From assembly GCA_021323165.1 (NCBI GenBank), contig JAJTCJ010000007.1:1-62583 (forward strand): 62,583 nucleotides of DNA. Direction: 5' to 3'. Source of the DNA: Bacteroidota bacterium. GTDB taxonomy: Bacteria > Bacteroidota > Bacteroidia > 2-12-FULL-35-15. Position numbers and translations under genes: made by a program. Below are positions 1-7,851 of this stretch, one piece after another. Within the stretch, counting starts at the first letter, position 1; every line of letters begins with the position of its first letter. The notes beneath the pieces were generated by a model. The model was not told the origin of the DNA. It searched no databases and saw nothing but the letters and a program-made list of their open reading frames with translations.

Positions 1-1641
1 TTTTAAGTTGTTACCCATAACATCAGCTTTACCCTGGCGTGCACCAGCGATAGCTTTAAGGTAGAAAGATAAAGCAGCATCTTTTTCATTAGAAGCATCG
101 ATAGTTGACATAGCTCCATCAGCATTACCGTTAAGTAATTTAGCCAATGCAGCGTTGAAAGAGTTTGTGCTTCCGAAGTTAGCTACAGCAGCAGCGTAAT
201 TACCGTTCTGGATCTCGATGATTCCCATGTTGTAGTTAACATCAGGACCAGCAGCAGAAGCTGATTTGTACATTTCCATTGCAGCTTTTCTGTCGCCTTT
301 CCAGCGAGCAACAATACCTAAGTTGTTTTTAACTACAGGGTTGTTTGCAGAAAGACCATCAGCTTTTTTGAATTGAGCTTCAGCATCATTCAATTTGTTC
401 TGCATTAAGTAGATCATACCAACATTGTTAGATGTTCTCCAGTCAGAACCGTATTTTGTTTCAGCTTTTTTGTAGATATCTAATTTAGTGTTAAGATCCT
501 GAGTTAAAGTAGCAGCATAAAGAATTTCTTCAACTGATAAGCTGTCAGGAGCAGATGTAGCTAATTTAGTGATTTGCTCATCTGTGCGGCTGTTAACATC
601 AACATTCAATGTCATAACAGATCTTCTTAATTTAGGTAAGATCTTATCAGCAACTTCAGTATATGTTTTAGCAAGGTTCTTTATTTCTTTTTCACGTGTT
701 TCTCCGTCAGGATACATTGTAAGTACACGTAAGATAAGGTCTTTGTCAGCGATAGAAGAAGCTTCCATTGCTTTTTTGAAACCATCCCAATCTTCAGCAG
801 TAGTAACGATGTTATAGAACTCATCTTTCTGAGCTGCTTCAACTTTCATTTTCTTGTCTTTGAAAACTGCAGTCATTGCTTTACGTGTTTCTTTAGCACG
901 GTTTTCAGCAAGATTAGCATTCAAAGTTAATTCTCCGTCCGGAGAAGCGTAAGCAGAGATATTCATGTTTTTGAAAGCGATATTCGGGTTCGTGATAGAA
1001 CTTGCGATATAAGATTTCAAAGCTTTCATTTCAGCGCTGTTCATTTCTGATCCGCGAACCTGAGACTGATTGATCACGAAGAAGATCTGAGCTGTTTCTG
1101 TATGAGGAAGAACTTTTTTGAAATCATCTTTTCCGATGATCGCTTTATCGTCAGCTTTCACTAACAGAGGAGTGATGATAGTACCATCAGCTACTTTTTT
1201 AGCAGGAAGTTCTTTTGTTTTTTTCTTTACAGCACCACCTGCTCTGATCTCAAGTGTAGCAACTTTCATTTCAGGAGTGTAAGCAACTTTATCAGTGTAA
1301 GAAAAGCTTCCACCTTTGCTGTTGGATATAGCAGTTGAGCCTTTTGGAGCTTCAGTCACTTTCTCTCCAACTAAAATAACTTGTTTCAACGCTTTTTCAC
1401 CGCCATTATATTTAATTACAGGTGTAGTTGTAACAGTAGCCTTTTTAGGGAATACTTTTGCAGGATATGTTCCTGAAATGTTAACAGTAACACTGTCTCC
1501 GTGCATTTCCATTGGATCCGGTGTAACTTTGTAGGTAATCTTATCGGCATTCTTCACCAATTTACCTAGTCCGCTACAAGAGGTCAATGCTACTGCTGTG
1601 ATCACAGCTAAACCTAGTGTTTGTAAAGATTGATTTTTCAT
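1..1641 (-). CDS. OmpA-like / TPR lipoprotein (3' end outside window)
   Basis: The frame is open from an ATG at 1641 to the left edge, so at least 547 residues are present and the C-terminus is missing. The N-terminus is a lipoprotein signal with lipobox LTSC (Cys22), predicting anchoring to the outer membrane. A beta-rich region follows. An OmpA-like stretch comes next (FFVINQSQV, then AYASPDGE and LAENRAK), which in this family contacts peptidoglycan. The rest is helical and TPR-like, with motifs such as NNVGMIYLMQNKLNDAE and VKNNLGIVARWKGD. The combination resembles cell-envelope scaffold lipoproteins of Bacteroidota. It is not clearly PorE, whose domain order is different. A Bacteroidetes-type promoter lies about 70 nt upstream. 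Exact function is unknown. Confidence 0.8.
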   Translation of the reverse strand, partial: MKNQSLQTLGLAVITAVALTSCSGLGKLVKNADKITYKVTPDPMEMHGDSVTVNISGTYPAKVFPKKATVTTTPVIKYNGGEKALKQVILVGEKVTEAPKGSTAISNSKGGSFSYTDKVAYTPEMKVATLEIRAGGAVKKKTKELPAKKVADGTIITPLLVKADDKAIIGKDDFKKVLPHTETAQIFFVINQSQVRGSEMNSAEMKALKSYIASSITNPNIAFKNMNISAYASPDGELTLNANLAENRAKETRKAMTAVFKDKKMKVEAAQKDEFYNIVTTAEDWDGFKKAMEASSIADKDLILRVLTMYPDGETREKEIKNLAKTYTEVADKILPKLRRSVMTLNVDVNSRTDEQITKLATSAPDSLSVEEILYAATLTQDLNTKLDIYKKAETKYGSDWRTSNNVGMIYLMQNKLNDAEAQFKKADGLSANNPVVKNNLGIVARWKGDRKAAMEMYKSASAAGPDVNYNMGIIEIQNGNYAAAVANFGSTNSFNAALAKLLNGNADGAMSTIDASNEKDAALSFYLKAIAGARQGKADVMGNNLK

Positions 1642-1711
1642 TTGTTAAATTTAGTTAGTTCGTATCGGTTTTTAATTTTTGTGGTTATTAAAATATCGTA
1701 CTATATGGGTG

Positions 1712-1742
1712 CAAAAATAATTAAATTTTCAAATAATGAAAG
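1712..1742 (-). promoter_or_regulatory. Putative Bacteroidetes sigma-A promoter for the lipoprotein gene
   Basis: Read on the minus strand, TATTTTTG at 1719..1712 matches the -7 consensus TAnnTTTG. A TTTC-like -33 element sits about 19 bp upstream. Transcription would start near 1705, giving a leader of about 64 nt before the ATG at 1641. Confidence 0.4.
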
Positions 1743-1753
1743 TTTTTATTCAA

Positions 1754-2383
1754 TTATCTTGTTATTCCTGCATTGTAGGGCTTGTTTATTATTTGCGTTA
1801 TTTGGGTATAATGTTCCTCAGTCTGGGCAAAATCAAGTTGGTTCACATCAATAATAAGTATACGCTGATCCCGTAGCTGTTTCAGAAATTCAAAGTAGGA
1901 AGATTGAATCTCATTAAGATATTCAGCCGATATATTCTGTTCATAAGGCCTGCCTCTCTTTTTTATGTTTTCGAGCAGGCGTTCAACATCCTGATAAAGA
2001 TAGACAAAAAGGTCGGGTTTGGGCAAGGAGTCATTGATAATATGAAAGAGTCTTGTGTAAAGGTCATATTCAGCCGTATTCAGATTGGCTTTCGCAAATA
2101 TCAGTGACTTAAGAAAATAATAATCAGAGATGATCCCGGGCTGAAACAGATCCTTCAGGCTCAACTCATTTTTTAACTGCTGAAATCTTTCTGCAAGAAA
2201 GGACATCTCCAGTGTGAAGGCGTATTTCTCTCTGTTCTCATAGAACATCGGCAGGAAAGGGTTGTCAGCGAAGCGCTCAAGTATTAATCTTGCATTGGTA
2301 TCAGCAGCCATCCTTGTGGCAAGTGTTGTTTTACCTGCTCCTATATTGCCTTCAATCACCATAAAATCGTAAAGAGTCTTCAA
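1754..2383 (-). CDS. Deoxynucleoside kinase family protein (copy 1)
   Basis: This is a P-loop deoxynucleoside kinase of the dNK/dGK-dAK type, which phosphorylates salvaged deoxynucleosides using ATP. The Walker A motif GNIGAGKTT lies near the N-terminus. The ERF substrate-site segment, the RLFHIINDSLPKPDLFVYL strand and the KKRGRPYEQ lid with arginines are typical of the family. The proposed start is TTG at 2383, directly after the folK stop, giving 209 residues and a family-like N-terminus. An ATG at 2428 would overlap folK by about 40 nt and add residues not seen in the family; an ATG at 2362 is also possible. It is co-directional with folK and probably co-transcribed. A second paralogue is at 13340, which makes a two-enzyme salvage set plausible. 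Confidence 0.85.
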   Translation of the reverse strand: MKTLYDFMVIEGNIGAGKTTLATRMAADTNARLILERFADNPFLPMFYENREKYAFTLEMSFLAERFQQLKNELSLKDLFQPGIISDYYFLKSLIFAKANLNTAEYDLYTRLFHIINDSLPKPDLFVYLYQDVERLLENIKKRGRPYEQNISAEYLNEIQSSYFEFLKQLRDQRILIIDVNQLDFAQTEEHYTQITQIINKPYNAGITR

Positions 2384-2387
2384 AAGC

Positions 2388-2882
2388 TTATGGTATTGGT
2401 TCAAGTATTTCAATTGCAGAATGATCATTGCATTCTGTTAAAAGCTGCTCTATGGTCTTATTCAGTTCAGGATGAATAAAATCTCCTGCGATCTGCGCAA
2501 GAGGTGCCAATACAAATCTTCTATCCTGAATATGCGGATGAGGTATCTTCAGATGGGGCTCATTCACAACTTCATTATTATAAAATAAGATATCAATATC
2601 GATCGTGCGTTCAGCCCATTTTTTTTCATCCCTTATTCTGCCGTTAGCTGCTTCGATCTGAAGCAATTTTTCGAGAAGAGCCGTTGGTGATAACAATGTG
2701 TTTATCTGAATAGCCTGGTTGTAAAAATCCGGCTGATCTGTATTGCCCCAGGGAGCTGTAATGAAAACAGAAGACCGGCTGATCACAGGGCCAACAATTT
2801 CATTGATAAGCTTCTGTGAAAGTTCAAGGTTCTTAAGTCTGTTTCCTATGTTTCCCCCAAGTATCAGATATGCAAAATTCAT
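2388..2882 (-). CDS. folK: 2-amino-4-hydroxy-6-hydroxymethyldihydropteridine pyrophosphokinase (HPPK)
   Basis: HPPK transfers pyrophosphate from ATP to 6-hydroxymethyl-7,8-dihydropterin in folate biosynthesis, in the cytoplasm. The 164-residue length is normal. Signature features are the N-terminal LGGNIGNR loop, FITAPWGNTDQPDFYNQA, and the ERTIDIDILFYN motif with the magnesium-binding aspartates, followed by IPHPHIQDRRFVLAPL. The gene starts at an ATG at 2882 and is followed immediately by the deoxynucleoside kinase, so the two may form a small nucleotide/cofactor operon. It is divergent from the exported dehydrogenase-like gene at 2963. Confidence 0.95.
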   Translation of the reverse strand: MNFAYLILGGNIGNRLKNLELSQKLINEIVGPVISRSSVFITAPWGNTDQPDFYNQAIQINTLLSPTALLEKLLQIEAANGRIRDEKKWAERTIDIDILFYNNEVVNEPHLKIPHPHIQDRRFVLAPLAQIAGDFIHPELNKTIEQLLTECNDHSAIEILEPIP

Positions 2883-2912
2883 TGCTCAAATATATGGAAT
2901 TCGGGTTTGAAC

Positions 2913-2942
2913 TTGCCTGCTAAATTCATTTTATTACATTTG
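2913..2942 (+). promoter_or_regulatory. Bacteroidetes-type promoter upstream of the exported dehydrogenase-like gene
   Basis: TTG at 2913-2915 is followed after 19 bp by TACATTTG at 2935-2942, matching the TTTG-N19-TAnnTTTG consensus of the Bacteroidetes housekeeping sigma factor. The predicted start of transcription is about 15 nt before the ATG at 2963. Confidence 0.65.
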
Positions 2943-2962
2943 TTCGAACAAACAAATCCCTG

Positions 2963-4468
2963 ATGAAAAAATTCTTACTTGTATTTACATGTCTTATCGT
3001 TTCGTTAATGATGAAAGCGCAGACATTGCCAACCGGGTTCTTTAAAACCAGTATTGTAACAGGGCTTCAGTTTCCGGTTGCATTTGATGTAGCTCCTGAC
3101 GGAAGATATTTCATTACATTAAAAGGAGGCAGCACGGCAGGTTCATGTTCTAACGGAAAGATAATGGTATATAGCTCTGCAGGAACACTTCTGAGTACTT
3201 TTTATAATCTTACGGATTCTGTTCAATGTGATTTTGAAAGAGGATTATTGGGTATTGCGATAGATCCTAATTTTTCTGTCAATCATTATGTATATGCTTA
3301 TTATAATCATAAATATGCAGGAGATGAGCGTATCCGTGTAATGCGTTTTACTGAAGTGAGCAATGTTGGTACTGCTCCTGTAAAGCTTCTTGATCTTGAT
3401 GTTTCAAACACTATCCCCGGTAATCACGTTGGAGGGATCATTGAATTCAGGCCAACTGAACCAACAAAATTATACGTAACGATAGGTGACCTTGCACGCG
3501 GACAAACACTTGCACAGGATACCTCGCTTAACTATGCCGATACTAAAAATACTCCCTACGGAAAGATATTAAGAATAAATTCAGATGGAACTATTCCCAC
3601 TGATAATCCTTTTTATGATGACGGTAATCCGGCAACAGGCAACGATGATCGTATCTGGAGCTATGGCCACAGAAATATGTTCGGATTGGCATGGAGTCCG
3701 CTTACCGATACCATGTACTTAAGCGAGAATGGTTATAACAGATGGGATGAGGTGAATGTTATTCATAAAGGAAGTCATTATGGATGGATCAGCTGTGAAG
3801 GAAAATATAAATACAATTCAGCAACAGTTTTATGCAATAATCCATCATTTGTGGATCCTATAGCGGAATGGGCTGCTCCATTGCCTGCTATAACGGGCAT
3901 CATGTATTATTCCGGGTCGGTTATACCTTCACTGGATAATCACCTGCTGGTAGCAGATAATGATTACGGAAGGATCTATAATCTTACACTTGGCAATGCC
4001 CCAGCATATGATGTTGTAACGAGCAATGTGATTTGGGCCGATCTTACTTCGGGAACAGAAGGGGGACTCACAACTATTAAACAAGGGACTGATGGCTGTA
4101 TCTATGCATTGAACGGAGGATACATTTCAACAGGAAAGATCTTCAGAGTTTGTCCGGTAGGAGTAGGTATTAATTCGAACTTTAAACCGGAGAATACATT
4201 AGGCCAAAATTATCCTAATCCAATGTCGGGGAAATCGCAGATCGATTTTGGTGTGTCTGATAATTCATTTGTTACACTTGATATATTTGATGTTACCGGC
4301 AGGAAGCTTAAGATTTTAGTTAATGAAAGTGTTGAGCCAGGTAACCATACAGTAGAGATAAATGACATGGATAAATTTGCAGAAGGAAATTATTACTATA
4401 AGATCGAGATAAAACAAAACAACAAAGTGGTATTTTCTGAAACAAAGAAGATGATGCTTGTTAAGTAA
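2963..4468 (+). CDS. Exported PQQ-dependent sugar-dehydrogenase-like protein with T9SS sorting domain
   Basis: The 501-residue protein has a Sec signal peptide ending in MKAQ (about residues 1-20). A six-bladed beta-propeller of the glucose/sorbosone dehydrogenase (GSDH) family follows. Recognisable elements are the ERGLLGIAIDPNF segment, NTPYGKILRINSDG, WSYGHRNMFGLAWSP and NRWDEVNVIHKGSHYGW; these are the conserved calcium/PQQ-site regions of the family. The last ~75 residues form a T9SS type A sorting domain, with NYPNPMSG, FDVTGRKL and a terminal YYYKIEIK...KKMMLVK pattern. This predicts transport across the outer membrane by the gliding-associated secretion system and surface attachment or release. 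A strong hairpin terminator follows. Whether it truly binds PQQ or oxidises a sugar cannot be settled here. Confidence 0.88.
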   Translation: MKKFLLVFTCLIVSLMMKAQTLPTGFFKTSIVTGLQFPVAFDVAPDGRYFITLKGGSTAGSCSNGKIMVYSSAGTLLSTFYNLTDSVQCDFERGLLGIAIDPNFSVNHYVYAYYNHKYAGDERIRVMRFTEVSNVGTAPVKLLDLDVSNTIPGNHVGGIIEFRPTEPTKLYVTIGDLARGQTLAQDTSLNYADTKNTPYGKILRINSDGTIPTDNPFYDDGNPATGNDDRIWSYGHRNMFGLAWSPLTDTMYLSENGYNRWDEVNVIHKGSHYGWISCEGKYKYNSATVLCNNPSFVDPIAEWAAPLPAITGIMYYSGSVIPSLDNHLLVADNDYGRIYNLTLGNAPAYDVVTSNVIWADLTSGTEGGLTTIKQGTDGCIYALNGGYISTGKIFRVCPVGVGINSNFKPENTLGQNYPNPMSGKSQIDFGVSDNSFVTLDIFDVTGRKLKILVNESVEPGNHTVEINDMDKFAEGNYYYKIEIKQNNKVVFSETKKMMLVK

Positions 4469-4485
4469 TTAATGAAACTTTAAAC

Positions 4486-4525
4486 TGCCCTGCTTTTATT
4501 CATATAAAGGCAGGGCATTTTTTTA
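4486..4525 (+). terminator. Rho-independent terminator
   Basis: An 8-bp perfect stem (TGCCCTGC at 4486-4493 with GCAGGGCA at 4510-4517) is extended by T/A pairs and followed by a run of T. It ends the exported dehydrogenase-like transcript. Confidence 0.85.
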
Positions 4526-4565
4526 TCTTAGAAAAATATTGTTTCTTTGAGAATATAATTGATAA

Positions 4566-5111
4566 TTGGCAATAAAGCTTAAATATAGTGAGGAACAATT
4601 GATTGAAATGCTCGCCCAGGGCAATCGACAGGCATTTTCTGTACTGTACGACAATTATTCAAGAGCCCTGCTTGGTGTGGTCAAAAAAAACATACCTGAT
4701 GATGAAATTTCCGAAGACGTATTGCAGGATTCGTTTATAAAGATCTGGAATAACAGGTTGATGTATGATGAATCAAAAGGCAGATTGTACACCTGGATGC
4801 TGAATATTGTGAGGAATACAAGTATTGATTACCTGCGCTCGAAACAGAATAAAATGGATGAAAAGATCCAGCGTAATGATGGAAATGTGCAGGAGATAAA
4901 CAGATCAGTTAACGTTCAGCAGAATATTGATAACATCGGTATCAAAACTATTGTAGATACTTTGAAGGAAGACCAGCGCATTCTCATCGATATGGCCTAC
5001 TTCAAAGGCTACACACAGGAAGAGCTTGCAAAAGAGCTTGATATGCCGCTCGGTACAGTTAAAACAAGAATGCGGGCAGCTTTAACCGTTTTGCGAAAAT
5101 TGATCAGATAA
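4566..5111 (+). CDS. ECF-type RNA polymerase sigma factor
   Basis: The 181-residue protein has the two-domain ECF layout. Region 2 spans about residues 25-95, with the DVLQDSFIKIW core-binding helix and the YTWMLNIVRNTSIDYLR segment that contacts the -10 element. Region 4 spans about 125-180, with a helix-turn-helix YTQEELAKELDMPLGTVKTR. The only sensible start is a TTG at 4566, in the context MAIKLKYSEEQ. The stop codon is followed with no gap by the GTG start of a RskA-like anti-sigma factor, so the two are translationally coupled. By analogy with SigK/RskA pairs, activity would be held off at the membrane by the partner. The regulon is unknown. Confidence 0.92.
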   Translation: MAIKLKYSEEQLIEMLAQGNRQAFSVLYDNYSRALLGVVKKNIPDDEISEDVLQDSFIKIWNNRLMYDESKGRLYTWMLNIVRNTSIDYLRSKQNKMDEKIQRNDGNVQEINRSVNVQQNIDNIGIKTIVDTLKEDQRILIDMAYFKGYTQEELAKELDMPLGTVKTRMRAALTVLRKLIR

Positions 5112-5924
5112 GTGGAACTAAAAGAATTCATATCGTCAGGAGTGCTCGAAAGCTATGTGTTAGGAACAGCCTCCGCAGAGGAGATCCGTCAGGTGATCGA
5201 AATGGAAAAGTTATATCCGGAACTGAAAGCAGAGATTGAAGCGATAGAAGAATCGATGATGCGTTATGCAGAAGCAGATGTAATTCCTTCCGATAAATTA
5301 AAAGAAAAAATTGAAGGCCGTGTTTTTGAGAAAAAGCAGGTTCCTAAAAAACAAGCAACTGTGGTTAACATACGTTCATTGAATACAAGCTCAATAAAAT
5401 ATCTTCGTTTCGCTGTTGCCGCATCTGTTGGTTTACTCATAGGTGTTTCATATTTTACATATACATTGTATGAGAAAATAAATAAGGCACAGTTTGAACT
5501 GTCATCACTCAGAGCAGAGAATGCAGTTCTTGCTGAAGAGATCGGTATTCAGCAGATGGAACTGTATGATAACCGCACTCAGCTTTCGATAATACAACAG
5601 CCGGAAACAAAAGTAGTTTCATTGGCAGGTGTATCATCTGCCCCGGATGCTTCCGCAAAGCTTCTATGGAATCCAGAAGAAAAGAAACTTTATATCAATG
5701 CCGCATCATTACCCATGCCTCCTGAAGGCAAGCAATATCAGCTTTGGGCAATAGTTAATGGGAAACCGGTAGATGCGGGAGTGTTTACAATGCCGCATGG
5801 AGACTTTGTAATGCAGAAGATGAAAGTCATCACAGAAGCAGAAGCTTTTGCTGTAACACTTGAAAAAGAAGGCGGAAGTGAATCTCCTACTATGGATGCG
5901 ATGTTGGTGATGGGGAAGGTATAG
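5112..5924 (+). CDS. Membrane anti-sigma factor, RskA-like
   Basis: The 270-residue protein starts at a GTG that abuts the TAA of the ECF sigma gene. The N-terminal ~90 residues are cytoplasmic and contain a zinc-less anti-sigma domain (SGVLESYVLGTASAEE). One transmembrane helix lies at about residues 98-118 (FAVAASVGLLIGVSYFTY). A short coiled coil follows. The C-terminal RskA domain is extracytoplasmic, with LLWNPEEKKLYI, PPEGKQYQLWAI and the FAVTLEKEGGS block typical of anti-sigma-K factors. It is expected to sequester the upstream sigma factor until released by proteolysis. Confidence 0.92.
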   Translation: MELKEFISSGVLESYVLGTASAEEIRQVIEMEKLYPELKAEIEAIEESMMRYAEADVIPSDKLKEKIEGRVFEKKQVPKKQATVVNIRSLNTSSIKYLRFAVAASVGLLIGVSYFTYTLYEKINKAQFELSSLRAENAVLAEEIGIQQMELYDNRTQLSIIQQPETKVVSLAGVSSAPDASAKLLWNPEEKKLYINAASLPMPPEGKQYQLWAIVNGKPVDAGVFTMPHGDFVMQKMKVITEAEAFAVTLEKEGGSESPTMDAMLVMGKV

Positions 5925-5940
5925 GCGGTTGGTAATTGAT

Positions 5941-6128
5941 CAGTAGGCAATTATTGGAATTCATTGGGCTTTCGCCCGAAGCAATCTTATTACAGTAGCA
6001 ATTAATCAATAAGCAGTAGGCAATAATTCAATAAGCAATTATCCTTCTGTACAACCTCTGCGAACTTTGCATCTTTGCGAGACAGTAAAACTTAGTGTGT
6101 TTTTAAGTGTACTTAGTGCCTTAGTGGT
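5941..6128. repeat. Intergenic short repeats, including a copy of the CTCTGCGA / CTTAGTG dispersed element
   Basis: The gap between the anti-sigma gene and the Kelch-like gene holds two copies of CAGTAGGCAAT (5941-5951 and 6014-6024) and a small GGGCTTTCGCCC hairpin at 5966-5977. A block at about 6053-6128, rich in CTCTGCGA, TTTGCGAG and ACTTAGTG words, is also present. A related block sits at about 25900-25966. Each copy directly abuts the stop codon of a minus-strand gene. No coding capacity is evident. Confidence 0.6.
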
Positions 6129-6134
6129 GAGAAA

Positions 6135-7730
6135 TCATCTTACCACCAGCTTCAAAACCTTCTTTCCAAAAGCCCCCTGAAGACTGCAGACATAAATACC
6201 AGCAGGTATTTTAGAAATATTGATATTTAACTGTTGCTTTCCTTTTGTCATTAATTCTTCAGTTATCAGCTGAATTTCTTTTCCGGTTATATCTGACAGG
6301 CTGATCCTTACTTTTTGAGTTTCAGATAAATTAAACATCAATGTCGTGCTTTGCAATGCAGGATTCGGGAAAATAATCGCGTTCTCAACTATGCTTGTTT
6401 CATCCATTCCAACCAGCGAATTATTCGGAGTGAGGTAAATCCTGTAAACAGTATCGTTTGCTGCACTGGCTCCGAAGTTTCCTTGTTCTGCCCGTATTCC
6501 TCCAAACATATAACCTGCAAGGATTCTTGTGTTTGACAGATCACGCAATTTGATAACCTCATTCGAATAATGAGCAACATCTTTGTTTAAAACAAATTTG
6601 GCATTCGATCCAAGGAGGTCGGGAAGAGGAACCGGAAGAACTGCTTCTTCCACTATGCCATTGGCAAAGGTTGTCATTGTAGTGATATCGTCAATGAAAG
6701 GGATCAGAGAATCGGGCACAGCGAAATTTATAGCGTGAGAATATCTGTAAAGACTTATTCCTCCGAAAAATGTACTGTACATGTTTCCTGTTAAAGAATC
6801 AAAGATTGGAATGTTGGCGCATGTATAGTGACTCATTACCTGCTGGTAAGCCATGTTTACATTTGTTCCGGATGGTGTGATTGTGATAGGTTCTCTGAAT
6901 GGCATATTCTCTGTTTTTTTAAACACGCCTCCATAAGCTTCAAGTGCAAAGCTTCCATCAGGTAATACAACAGGACCAACATTCAGATCTCTCCGGTGAA
7001 AATTATTGGTGTCAGTCAGATAATTGAAATTACTTAAAGTGATATTTGTTCCATCATCTGTTAAATTAAATTTCCTGATCTGTTCTGTATATTCCTGAGT
7101 AAACAATGGAGTTGGAGGATCAGTATATCGTCCTCCGAAATTATGTCCGAAGCATAAATAATAATCGCTGCCCAATTTACCAAGCTCGCCTCCGCAAACC
7201 GCAAAGTTTGTATCGCTTACCTGTCGTATGTGTGATGCGATTGGTTGAGCATTGATCACTGCATCTATCATGTTATCGATGTGAACGGCAGTAAGTTTAG
7301 GAAATGTAACATACATACTTGCAATACTATCGTAACCGAATCCGCCTATCATATATAGATAATTTCCATCCTGAATGTATTCCATATTTGTTGAACGCAT
7401 AGGATCAGAAATGTTTAAGGGCAGCTGATCTAGACTTGCAGAATAAAAAGACCAGGTGCTGGTATCAATAACAATTACATTATTGTTTTTGGATTCAGGA
7501 GGGAAACCATCATTGCTGTTTATTCCGTGCAGTCCATTGGTTCTTCCGCCAATGATCAGCCATTTATCTCCTGATTGCGCAAAAGCATAGGAATGAACCC
7601 CGGGTAGAGGGTTTCCAATCACAGCTTCCAGGCTAATCGTGAATGGAGGCAAGGTTCCGTATTGAGCATAAGCGGGACAGGTGAAAAAGAATACCAGTAA
7701 AAGATTTAATATGATTCTAATCCTATTCAT
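6135..7730 (-). CDS. Exported Kelch-like beta-propeller protein with T9SS sorting domain
   Basis: The 531-residue protein has a signal peptide ending in CPAYAQ. Propeller-like repeats with GG-containing strands follow (WLIIGGRTNG, YLYMIGGFGYD, GG before ELGKLGSDYY, GGRYTDPP, FFGGISLYRYS), interrupted by Trp/Tyr-rich segments as in Kelch domains. The C-terminal ~80 residues carry a T9SS type A sorting domain (IIFPNPALQSTT, LSDITGKEIQ, IPAGIYVCSLQG, ending KKVLKLVVR). It is therefore predicted to be secreted to the cell surface. No catalytic motif is visible; binding or structural roles are possible. Confidence 0.82.
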   Translation of the reverse strand: MNRIRIILNLLLVFFFTCPAYAQYGTLPPFTISLEAVIGNPLPGVHSYAFAQSGDKWLIIGGRTNGLHGINSNDGFPPESKNNNVIVIDTSTWSFYSASLDQLPLNISDPMRSTNMEYIQDGNYLYMIGGFGYDSIASMYVTFPKLTAVHIDNMIDAVINAQPIASHIRQVSDTNFAVCGGELGKLGSDYYLCFGHNFGGRYTDPPTPLFTQEYTEQIRKFNLTDDGTNITLSNFNYLTDTNNFHRRDLNVGPVVLPDGSFALEAYGGVFKKTENMPFREPITITPSGTNVNMAYQQVMSHYTCANIPIFDSLTGNMYSTFFGGISLYRYSHAINFAVPDSLIPFIDDITTMTTFANGIVEEAVLPVPLPDLLGSNAKFVLNKDVAHYSNEVIKLRDLSNTRILAGYMFGGIRAEQGNFGASAANDTVYRIYLTPNNSLVGMDETSIVENAIIFPNPALQSTTLMFNLSETQKVRISLSDITGKEIQLITEELMTKGKQQLNINISKIPAGIYVCSLQGAFGKKVLKLVVR

Positions 7731-7851
7731 TGATGAAATTATTAAGGTCAGTATTTGAGGATCAATACCCGAAATGACAGGCAGCGAACGATTTCAAATT
7801 TACAGAATTAATTTGTAATTTCACTCTCAGCACTTAGGCTTATATAATTAA